From positions 1 to 15,490 of the forward strand of contig JAEZIF010000522.1 of assembly GCA_023416135.1 (NCBI GenBank): a stretch of 15,490 nt of DNA, given 5' to 3'. Under the pieces are notes generated by a model. The model ran no database searches. It saw only the letters and a program-made list of their open reading frames with translations, and had not been told where the DNA came from. Shown here in pieces: positions 7,196 through 12,986 of this stretch (position 1 is its first letter; each line of letters opens with the position of its first letter). A program made the position numbers and the translations under genes. The stretch comes from Pseudomonadota bacterium (GTDB lineage Bacteria; Pseudomonadota; Alphaproteobacteria; Reyranellales; Reyranellaceae).

Positions 7196-7702
7196 ATGGC
7201 CGATCCAGGCCCCCTCATCGAACCGATGATCCCGGCGTTGCGTCGCTACGCCTACGCACTGGTGCGCGACGATACGACGGCCGACGATCTCGTGCAGGAC
7301 ACGCTCGAGCGTGCGTTGTTGCACTGGTCGGCCCGGCGGAACGACGGCGACCTGCGGGCTTGGCTGTTCACCATCCTGCGCAATCGGCATGTCAGCAGGC
7401 ACCGGCAGGCCCTGCGCCGCGGCAGCGTCGTCGACATCGACGAGGACGAGCTTCCCGAAACGGCCGCCAGCCAGGACGTCGTCGTCGAAACGCGCGACGT
7501 GCTGGCCGCGCTCGGCCAGTTGCCCGAGGAGCAGAAGTCGCTGCTGCTGCTCGTCGGCGTGGAGGACTTCTCCTACGAGGAGGCGGCCAGGATCCTCGAC
7601 GTGCCGCTGGGCACCGTGATGTCGCGATTGTCGAGGGCGCGCCGGCGACTGCGCTCGATCGTCGACGGCGATCGCGTTACCTTGCTGCGGAGAGTGAAAT
7701 GA
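7196..7702 (+). CDS. ECF-type RNA polymerase sigma factor
   Basis: A 168-residue extracytoplasmic-function sigma factor with only regions 2 and 4. Region 2 covers about residues 7-72 (LRRYAYALVRDDTTADDLVQD, then LRAWLFTILRNRHVSRHR, the -10 recognition and melting part). Region 4 covers about 102-155, with the helix-turn-helix FSYEEAARILDVPLGTVMSRLSRARRRL at 125-152 that binds the -35 element. Length is normal for the class. It overlaps the following anti-sigma gene by ATGA (7699-7702), so the two are translationally coupled. No clear Shine-Dalgarno sequence is seen before the ATG; the GGCGCC-rich leader described separately lies there. The ECF subgroup cannot be fixed by eye. It probably directs transcription of its own operon and other envelope genes. 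Confidence 0.93.
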   Translation: MADPGPLIEPMIPALRRYAYALVRDDTTADDLVQDTLERALLHWSARRNDGDLRAWLFTILRNRHVSRHRQALRRGSVVDIDEDELPETAASQDVVVETRDVLAALGQLPEEQKSLLLLVGVEDFSYEEAARILDVPLGTVMSRLSRARRRLRSIVDGDRVTLLRRVK

Positions 7703-8484
7703 GCAGCGACAACGTTCCCCCCGGGGAAGACGAGCTGCAGGCCTATGTCGACGAACGCCTCGACGGGCCGCGGCGGGCGGCTGTGGAGGCGCACCTCGCG
7801 CGCACGCCCGACCTGCGCGAGCGGATCCAGGCCGAGCGCCGCCATCGTGCGTCCTTGCGCAGCCAGCTTCAGGACAAGGCCAACGAAGCGATCCCGGCGC
7901 GCCTGCGCATCGCCAGCATTCAGGCGACGCGGCGTGCCCGCCTGGCGCGACGGGCTGGGCTTGCCGCCGCAGGGCTGGCGATCTTCGTCGTCGGCATGGG
8001 CGCGGGCTGGTTGGCCAACGAGCAACGACCGGACCTTGCGATGTCGCCGCCGACCACCAGCATCGCCCAGGGGGCGACGGCCGCCTACCGCACCTTCGCG
8101 GTGGAGGTTGCCCATCCCGTCGAGGTCGGCGCTGCGCAGGAAGCGCATCTGCTGCAGTGGCTGTCCAAGCGGCTCGGCCGCAAGCTCGAGGCGCCCGACC
8201 TCACTCCATTCGGCTATCGCCTGATCGGCGGGCGGCTGCTCCCGGGCGGCAGCGGCGCGGCCGCGCAGCTCATGTACGAGGATTCGACGGGGCGGCGCCT
8301 GACGCTCTATGTGCGGGCCGCCGACGGCACGGAGACGGCTTTCCGCTTCCAGAAGGACGGCGATGCCGCAACCTTCGCGTGGATCGACCAGGGCTTCGGC
8401 TTCGCCGTGACGGCAATGGCAAGCCGCGAGGAACTGCTGCCGATCGCCGAGGCGATCTACAAGGGGCTGACGCCGAAGGGGTGA
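7699..8484 (+). CDS. Transmembrane anti-sigma factor
   Basis: A 261-residue single-pass membrane protein that should hold the preceding sigma factor inactive. The N-terminal cytoplasmic domain (about 1-60, DELQAYVDERLDGPRRAAVEAHLARTPDLRERI region) has the helical pattern of an anti-sigma domain. The usual zinc-binding H-x3-C-x2-C is absent: the corresponding place reads AHLARTPDLR. A transmembrane helix lies at about 86-106 (GLAAAGLAIFVVGMGAGWLA). The remaining 150 or so residues would be periplasmic and may sense the signal. The start at 7699 overlaps the sigma stop (ATGA). The longer in-frame reading from 7360 lies inside the sigma gene and is rejected. The assignment follows from domain pattern and coupling to the sigma gene. 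Confidence 0.88.
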   Translation: MSSDNVPPGEDELQAYVDERLDGPRRAAVEAHLARTPDLRERIQAERRHRASLRSQLQDKANEAIPARLRIASIQATRRARLARRAGLAAAGLAIFVVGMGAGWLANEQRPDLAMSPPTTSIAQGATAAYRTFAVEVAHPVEVGAAQEAHLLQWLSKRLGRKLEAPDLTPFGYRLIGGRLLPGGSGAAAQLMYEDSTGRRLTLYVRAADGTETAFRFQKDGDAATFAWIDQGFGFAVTAMASREELLPIAEAIYKGLTPKG

Positions 8485-8520
8485 TGCCTACGCCGAAGGC
8501 GACGCTTAAGGGGCGACGCT
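8470..8520 (+). repeat. Short direct repeats at the anti-sigma gene end
   Basis: ACGCCGAAGG occurs at 8470-8479 and 8490-8499 (20-base period), and GGCGACGCT at 8498-8506 and 8512-8520 (14-base period). The first copy lies inside the last codons of the anti-sigma gene. This looks like small slipped-strand duplications; no function is evident. Confidence 0.4.
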
Positions 8521-8596
8521 GCTGAGCTGATCGCGCCAACATCAGGGAGAGAGGAGCTGATTCTGGGGGAGAGGTTGGGTGACGGGTGATGCAGGA

Positions 8597-8648
8597 GGCA
8601 ATGTTCGCATTGCCCCCTCACCTAGCCTCGCCCCCAAGGGGGGGAGAG
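8597..8648. repeat. Two adjacent palindromes, possible dispersed intergenic repeat
   Basis: The first hairpin is GGCAATG-TTCG-CATTGCC (8597-8614), a perfect 7-bp stem with a 4-base loop. The second is centred on CCCCC-AA-GGGGG (about 8625-8648, flanked by CCTC and GAGAGG). Both lie in the 224-bp gap between the anti-sigma gene and the VOC gene. The layout resembles the palindromic intergenic repeats found in many copies in alphaproteobacterial genomes, but copy number cannot be judged from one window. Either hairpin could also help end transcription from both sides. Confidence 0.45.
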
Positions 8649-8660
8649 GAATATGAGGAA

Positions 8661-8697
8661 GAGCGAAGGCGAGCTCAGCTGACGAGCCGCGTCGCTC
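8661..8697 (-). terminator. Possible terminator hairpin downstream of VOC gene
   Basis: An outer stem GAGCGA/TCGCTC (8661-8666 with 8692-8697) encloses an inner stem GCTC/GAGC (8673-8676 with 8684-8687). It lies 11-48 bases past the stop of the VOC gene on the minus strand. The following T-rich stretch on that strand is weak, so intrinsic termination is only possible. Confidence 0.3.
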
Positions 8698-8708
8698 GAG
8701 GACAGGTT

Positions 8709-9284
8709 CTACTTCGCCGGCGCCGGCGTCTTGAAGTGCGGGATGCCTTCGGTGCGATCATCGAGCGCCTCGGCACCTTCGGTCGGCAGCACCTTCACGT
8801 AGTTCAGCGCGCCGTTGATGTCGTCCTTCCAGACCTCCTTGGGCAGGTCGTAGACGAACTCCACGCCGTAGCCATTGGGATCATGGATGTAGAGGCTGTG
8901 CGTCATGCCGTGCTCGACGCGGCGGTCGAACTTCACGCCCTTCTTCTGCAGGTATTCCAGATGCTGCAGCCAGGCCTCGCGGCTCGGCATGGTGATGGCG
9001 ATGTGGTTCACCGCGCAGGGCATGCCGAACATCGACCAGTTCTCCGGCGGCTTGGGCAGGTCGCGGTTCTCGACCAGTGCGACGTCGTGATGATGGCTGG
9101 TACCATCCTCGCGAACACCCGAATAGAAGCGCATCTTCGGCGGGTTCGGCCGATCCTTGGTCGGCGTCAGCTGGCCGACCTGCTTGAAGCCGACGACCTC
9201 GGTCCAGAAACGATGCGACTCTTCGATGTCGCGCACGTTCAACACGAGATGATTGACGCCACGCGGCGTTACCGGCTTGTCCAT
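8709..9284 (-). CDS. VOC-family (extradiol dioxygenase-like) protein
   Basis: A 191-residue protein with two paired beta-alpha-beta modules of the vicinal oxygen chelate fold. Module 1 begins GVNHLVLNVRDIEESHRFW (residues 9-27) and module 2 at VNHIAITM (92-99). The metal-binding residues read as H12, H66 (in HHHDVAL), H94 and E142 (GYGVEFVYD), the pattern of ring-cleaving dioxygenases and glyoxalases. The IHDPNGYGVEF segment is typical of the extradiol type. The start has GGGAG 8 nt upstream. It lies 80 nt behind the HpaB-like gene on the same strand, so the two probably act in succession: ring hydroxylation, then cleavage of the resulting catechol. It is much shorter than classical two-domain extradiol enzymes (about 300 residues), so the exact reaction is uncertain. 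Confidence 0.85.
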   Translation of the reverse strand: MDKPVTPRGVNHLVLNVRDIEESHRFWTEVVGFKQVGQLTPTKDRPNPPKMRFYSGVREDGTSHHHDVALVENRDLPKPPENWSMFGMPCAVNHIAITMPSREAWLQHLEYLQKKGVKFDRRVEHGMTHSLYIHDPNGYGVEFVYDLPKEVWKDDINGALNYVKVLPTEGAEALDDRTEGIPHFKTPAPAK

Positions 9285-9364
9285 CGTTCACACTCCCGGG
9301 TGATCTGTTGTTGGATGAATACTACCCTCAAATGAAGTCCTGGCCCACCACCCGTGGGCCGTGA

Positions 9365-10909
9365 TCAGGCCACTTTCCCGGCCGTAACAGGGTTTCCTGC
9401 AGGCGCCACCGCCACGGGTTGAGACGACGCCGCCGGATTGACCGGCCGGCGAGCGACCAGCGGCGCGTTGCGGATCGACTGCAGGTCGATCTTCGGCATG
9501 GGCAGGCCGAGGTGCTGCAGCACGCCGTTGGCCAGTTCTTCGTAACGATTGAAGCCACGACGCAGACGGCCACGCCATGACGGGATGCCGCCATTGGCGT
9601 GCAGCTCGTAGACCGATTCGCGATGGTCGAGCGCCGAGCCGACATGATCCCAGGCCATCTGCAGCAGGGCCGCGCGCTGCCGGGCGGTGTAGCCGCCACC
9701 GGCGAACGAGTCCTCGAGGCCCTGGGCCAATGCCGGCTCGTCGAGATCGCGGTCGGTCGGCGCCACGACCAGAGACGAGCCGGGCAGCGTGCGCAGGATC
9801 TCGGCCATGCGCGGCCGCGCCTTCAGCATGGCGATGCTGCCGGCCGCGAGATGGCAGGCGTTCGGCGCGCAATAGCCTTCGGGCGTGAATTCCGGATCGA
9901 GCTCGGCGGCCGTCTGGCAGCTGCGTACGGTCTGCACGTCGGTGATCAGGTCGACCAGATAGTCGACGGTGGCATCGTGCGCCACGAGACCCATGGCGTG
10001 GGTGCAGGCGAGCGCCAGGCCAAGGGTGAACTCGGCCTTGGACAGCCAGCAATAGAGCTGATGCCAGAACAGCCAGCGTGCCACCGGATCGGGAGACGGG
10101 TCGCTGAGAAAGATGCGATCCCACGGGATCAGCACGTCGTCGAGCCACATCTGGCCGTCGAGCTCGTCAAAGCGGGCGCTGAGCGGCGCGGAGAACGGGT
10201 TGTTGTCGCGCGCCGACGGCTTGCGGCAGACCACGGTGACGCCCGGCGCATTCACGGCGACGACGAAGGAGGCGCGATGGCCGCCATGGTCCACGCCGTT
10301 GTGGGCGCCGATATAGACGTCGTGGGCGTAAGCCGGGCTGGTGTGCATGCCGATCTTGCCGCGCATCACCAGACCCTTGTCGGTCTCCTCGACGATCCTG
10401 AGCGCGGCCCGCTCGGCCGGATTCTCGCGCAGGCGGTAGCCGATGGTCGCGGCGCCGGCGGCAAAGGTGAGGAACCGGCCGGTACGCGCGATCAGCGCGC
10501 GATAGGCCTCGGCATTGGCGCGCTGCCCGGGCGAGGCATTGCGCAGGTTGACCACGGTCTGCACGCCCATCGCGATCAGATGGCCGTAGGCCGGGGTGTG
10601 CGTGATGTTGCCCGCACTGAGGAAGGTGGTGGCGGCGAAGCAGCGTCCCATGCGCGCGAGATCGTCGGGGCTGCGCGGCACCATGTAGCCGACCGGCACG
10701 CGGCGGCCATCCATGCCCGGCGGCGTCAGCAGCGTGTCCTGCCAATTCGGATCGAAGTGCCGATCGTACCAGGCGACGTATTCCTCGACCATCGCCCGGG
10801 TCGCCGGATGGGTCGTCACGTCCTCGACCGGGCCCTCGCCCAGGATGAAGATGCGCCGCCCGTCGCGCAGGCTCTCCCGGTAGTCGGCTCCCGTTCGCGT
10901 CGACGGCAT
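9365..10909 (-). CDS. HpaB-type 4-hydroxyphenylacetate 3-hydroxylase-like flavoprotein
   Basis: A 514-residue homologue of the oxygenase component of two-component, FADH2-dependent phenol hydroxylases (HpaB family). It has the N-terminal YRESLRDGRRIFILGE segment (10-25), the middle VMRGKIGMHTSPAYAHDVYIG region (181-201) and the C-terminal helical domain; length fits the family. The last 30 or so residues are a Pro/Ala-rich tail. The ATG at 10909 has GGGAGG just upstream and matches the family N-terminus; the longer reading to 11164 runs through the divergent LysR gene and is rejected. The usual GR-(S/T)-P-D-Y element appears as H104-T-P-A-Y108, and the usual FLTH as FLTF (146-149), so the substrate may differ from 4-hydroxyphenylacetate. 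No flavin reductase (HpaC) gene is in the window. It is divergent from, and probably controlled by, the LysR regulator. Confidence 0.85.
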   Translation of the reverse strand: MPSTRTGADYRESLRDGRRIFILGEGPVEDVTTHPATRAMVEEYVAWYDRHFDPNWQDTLLTPPGMDGRRVPVGYMVPRSPDDLARMGRCFAATTFLSAGNITHTPAYGHLIAMGVQTVVNLRNASPGQRANAEAYRALIARTGRFLTFAAGAATIGYRLRENPAERAALRIVEETDKGLVMRGKIGMHTSPAYAHDVYIGAHNGVDHGGHRASFVVAVNAPGVTVVCRKPSARDNNPFSAPLSARFDELDGQMWLDDVLIPWDRIFLSDPSPDPVARWLFWHQLYCWLSKAEFTLGLALACTHAMGLVAHDATVDYLVDLITDVQTVRSCQTAAELDPEFTPEGYCAPNACHLAAGSIAMLKARPRMAEILRTLPGSSLVVAPTDRDLDEPALAQGLEDSFAGGGYTARQRAALLQMAWDHVGSALDHRESVYELHANGGIPSWRGRLRRGFNRYEELANGVLQHLGLPMPKIDLQSIRNAPLVARRPVNPAASSQPVAVAPAGNPVTAGKVA

Positions 10910-10953
10910 GTCCCGCCTCCCTTTCGGCGTCGGGCGGAAGCGTATTGCCGACC

Positions 10954-10983
10954 TTGACATAACGAAACAATCAAAGAGAGCAT
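10954..10983 (+). promoter_or_regulatory. Candidate promoter of the LysR gene
   Basis: A perfect TTGACA (10954-10959) is followed after 18 bases by GAGCAT (10978-10983), a weak -10 match (3 of 6). The predicted start site would fall at about 10990, on the palindromic operator candidate. Only the -35 is convincing. Confidence 0.4.
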
Positions 10984-10989
10984 GAGACG

Positions 10990-11006
10990 CATAACCAGCC
11001 GTTATG
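10990..11006. promoter_or_regulatory. LysR-type T-N11-A operator candidate
   Basis: A perfect palindrome CATAAC-CAGCC-GTTATG (6-bp arms, 5-base centre) that contains the T-N11-A core typical of LysR-family binding sites. It lies in the 106-bp region between the divergent HpaB-like and LysR genes, about 81-97 bp upstream of the HpaB-like start codon. A second CATAAC half-site at 10958-10963 lies 32 bases away in the same orientation. Position fits activation of the catabolic operon and autorepression of the regulator. Confidence 0.6.
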
Positions 11007-11015
11007 GAGCGGCCG

Positions 11016-11981
11016 ATGGCGACGATGGCAAAGGCAACCCAGTCGACGATGGGCGAGCATGAACTCGCCGCCCGGCTCCGCAAGGTCAACCTCGACCTTC
11101 TGCCGGTGCTGCACGAGCTGCTGCGCACGAGGAGCGTCACGCGCACGGCGCAGTCCTTCAACATGACTCAGCCCGCTGTGAGCCGGGCCTTGCGGCAACT
11201 GCGCGGCGCCCTGGACGATCAGCTTCTGGTGTCTTCCGGGCGCAGCGCGCGCCTCACCGACCGCGCCGAGGCGCTGGCTGGACCGCTCGCCCGCACACTG
11301 GGCGAGCTCGACCTGCTGTTGAAGCCTGTCGGGCCGTTCGATCCGGCGAGCGAGGCGGGGCATCTGATGATCAACACTGCCGACTACGTGGCCCAGCTCC
11401 TGGCGCCGGTACTGACCGGCATCTGCGCCCGCGAGGCGCCGAACATCGTGCTGGAGTTCACGTGGGTGCCGACACGTAATGCCGACGACTTGGCGGCGGT
11501 CGACTTCATGATCGGGCCGCGCGCCTTCGGGCAGACCCTGGGCAAGCGCCTGGGCTGGCTGCCGCTGTGGCGCGACGAGATGGTGTGCGTGGCGTCCGCC
11601 GGCAATCGCGCGGTGCCGGCGCGACTCACGCCCAGCCAGTTCCAGGCGATGCGCTATGTCGCCTTCCGGCGCAGCCCGCACGTGCCGCAGGACGTGCAGA
11701 TCCTGGTCCAGCCCACCTCGCCGCTCGAGGTCGCGCCCGTCTGCACTGTCCCCAACTTCCTGGTGTTGGGCGCGATCGTCGCCCAGTCGGACTGCGTGGC
11801 CCTGGTGCCGCGCAAGGTGGCGCGTGCACTCGCTCGCGCCGAACGGTTGCGCATCGTCGAGATCGCCTATCCGCGCAAGCAGCTCCACATAGACGCCTAC
11901 TGGAGCCCTGCCACCAGCGGTCGCCGGGGTCGCGCGTGGTTCCGCGATCTGCTGGCTCGGGCGGTGACGGAATTGCCTTGA
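11016..11981 (+). CDS. LysR family transcriptional regulator
   Basis: A 321-residue LysR-type regulator. The N-terminal winged helix-turn-helix lies at about residues 23-80 (LDLLPVLHELLRTRSVTRTA, then NMTQPAVSRALRQL). A linker helix and a periplasmic-binding-protein-like effector domain (about 100-315) follow. I choose the ATG at 11016 over 11004: it has GGAG (11006-11009) with a 6-nt spacer, and the 11004 ATG is the end of a palindromic operator. Effector-domain residues do not identify the ligand. It is transcribed away from the HpaB-like/VOC operon, the usual arrangement for a LysR activator of an aromatic catabolic operon. The inducer would be expected to be an aromatic substrate or intermediate. 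Confidence 0.92.
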   Translation: MATMAKATQSTMGEHELAARLRKVNLDLLPVLHELLRTRSVTRTAQSFNMTQPAVSRALRQLRGALDDQLLVSSGRSARLTDRAEALAGPLARTLGELDLLLKPVGPFDPASEAGHLMINTADYVAQLLAPVLTGICAREAPNIVLEFTWVPTRNADDLAAVDFMIGPRAFGQTLGKRLGWLPLWRDEMVCVASAGNRAVPARLTPSQFQAMRYVAFRRSPHVPQDVQILVQPTSPLEVAPVCTVPNFLVLGAIVAQSDCVALVPRKVARALARAERLRIVEIAYPRKQLHIDAYWSPATSGRRGRAWFRDLLARAVTELP

Positions 11982-12014
11982 TGGCAGCGTGGGTCTCCGG
12001 CCCTGCCCCCATGC

Positions 12015-12281
12015 TCACCGCTTCGGATCCGTCAGATCCTCGAACTCCTTGAGATGGCTCGGCGCCCAGCGATGGTCGCGGGCGCGCTCGATCCAACGGT
12101 TGAGCCATGGCCAATGGCGGCGCGCCGCTTTCACCCATCGGCGGCCGGTCTTGAACTCGGTCGCCAGCAAATAGAGACCGATCACGAAGAATATCCAGCC
12201 CTGCAGGATCGGCACCAGGCCCCCGATCACCGACATGATGAGGCAGGCGACGATTGCAACGGCCATCAGCGGCTTGCGCAC
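12015..12281 (-). CDS. Small PGPGW-like membrane protein
   Basis: An 88-residue inner-membrane protein with a hydrophobic N-terminal half (about residues 5-42) forming one or two transmembrane helices around GGLVPILQGWIFFVIGLYLLATEF. It ends in a basic, Trp-rich cytoplasmic tail (RRHWPWLNRWIERARDHRW). The central segment resembles the Pfam PGPGW family (normally LPGPGWLF), with PILQGW replacing the signature. Start at GTG 12281 is supported by AGGAGG 6 nt upstream (plus-strand CCTCCT at 12288-12293); an internal ATG at codon 6 is less likely. Function unknown for the family. It is convergent with the LysR gene and divergent from the DUF4242 gene. Confidence 0.75.
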   Translation of the reverse strand: MRKPLMAVAIVACLIMSVIGGLVPILQGWIFFVIGLYLLATEFKTGRRWVKAARRHWPWLNRWIERARDHRWAPSHLKEFEDLTDPKR

Positions 12282-12411
12282 GGAGGGCCTCCTAGCAGGG
12301 AAGTACGAGCTTTGTCATGATCGCCCATCTACATTGTCGTTAACGTCATCTGCCATCCGGACGTTGCCAGCATCATGTTCCGCCCGTCAGCAACGACACG
12401 GAGTGAGGATC

Positions 12412-12687
12412 ATGAAACGCTACATCATCGAACGCGACATCTCGGGCGTAGGCAAGCTCAACGACGAGGAGCTGTGGGGTGCCGCCGCCAAGTCGAACGC
12501 GGCGTTGGCCAGGCTCGCGGGCAAGGCGCAGTGGCTGGAGTCGTTCGTCGTCGAAGACAAGACCTTCTGCGTCTACCTCGCCGAGAACGAGGCCGCCGTG
12601 CACGAGCACGCCCTGCTGAGCGGTTTTCCGGCCAGCAGGGTCACCGAGGTGCGCAACATAATCGATCCGTCGACGGCAGGGGCATGA
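12412..12687 (+). CDS. DUF4242 family protein
   Basis: A 91-residue small cytosolic protein of the DUF4242 family, a ferredoxin-like fold. It starts MKRYIIERDISGVG and ends with the family signature HALLSGFPASRVTEVRNIIDP (about residues 66-86). One characterised member, from Streptomyces coelicolor, binds nickel; whether this one does is unknown. The ATG is preceded by a purine-rich GGAGTGAGGAT (12400-12410) serving as ribosome-binding region. The longer in-frame reading from 12235 covers the divergent PGPGW-like gene and is rejected. The stop overlaps the first bases of a long imperfect hairpin. Confidence 0.87.
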   Translation: MKRYIIERDISGVGKLNDEELWGAAAKSNAALARLAGKAQWLESFVVEDKTFCVYLAENEAAVHEHALLSGFPASRVTEVRNIIDPSTAGA

Positions 12688-12750
12688 TCGGCAGCCGACC
12701 GAAGGACATTTTCGGGCGTGACGCCTGCCGCGTCCTTCGGTCGGCCGATC
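12686..12750 (+). repeat. Long imperfect hairpin between DUF4242 and VOC remnant
   Basis: A perfect 13-bp stem, CCGACCGAAGGAC (12695-12707) with GTCCTTCGGTCGG (12732-12744), has a 24-base loop. It continues outward as GATCGG (12686-12691) with CCGATC (12745-12750) across a 3-base bulge, giving 19 paired bases. The loop holds a small GGCG-TGA-CGCC hairpin. There is no U-run. It could be a strong transcription stop for the DUF4242 gene, a REP-like dispersed element, or a relic next to the rearranged genes downstream. Confidence 0.6.
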
Positions 12751-12764
12751 GGGAGGCGGTGAGC

Positions 12765-12986
12765 ATGGCATCCTCTCTTGACCAAGCTGCCGGACGCTTC
12801 TGCTGGGTCGACCTGGCAGCGAGCGATTCCGGGCAGGCGCAGGCCTTCTACGGCAGGCTGTTCGCCTGGACTGCCCGCGAGGACAGGGCCAACGGCGGCA
12901 TCTTCACACGGTTGAAACTGGGCGGCCGCGAGGTCGGTTCCGTCTATCAGCTCCAGCCGGCGCATCTCGAACGCGGCGTGCCATCT
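12765..12986 (+). pseudogene. VOC-family protein, N-terminal remnant
   Basis: Codons 1-74 read as the start of a VOC (glyoxalase/bleomycin-resistance fold) protein. They contain GRFCWVDLAASDSGQAQAFYGRLFAWT (residues 10-36) and GSVYQLQPAHLERGVPS (58-74). In intact relatives GVPS is followed by HW and a second module; here homology stops at 12986. The frame then runs into 30 unrelated residues that cover the start of an AraC-type gene out of frame, ending with TGA at 13077-13079 (104 codons in all). An ATG with GGGAGG 8 nt upstream is intact, so the chimera could still be translated. About two thirds or less of a functional domain remains, so it is probably dead. Confidence 0.75.

Noticed and set aside
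9599..10957. A 452-codon plus-strand open frame opposite the HpaB-like gene
   Set aside because: Same shadow effect; the peptide is His/Arg/Gly-rich with no recognisable motif, and the minus frame is a full family member.
10910..11164. N-terminal extension of the HpaB-like gene by 85 codons
   Set aside because: It overlaps the divergent LysR gene, and family homology plus GGGAGG place the start at 10909.
10971..11888. A 305-codon minus-strand frame over the LysR gene
   Set aside because: Antisense of a clear LysR regulator; no motif and poor amino-acid composition.
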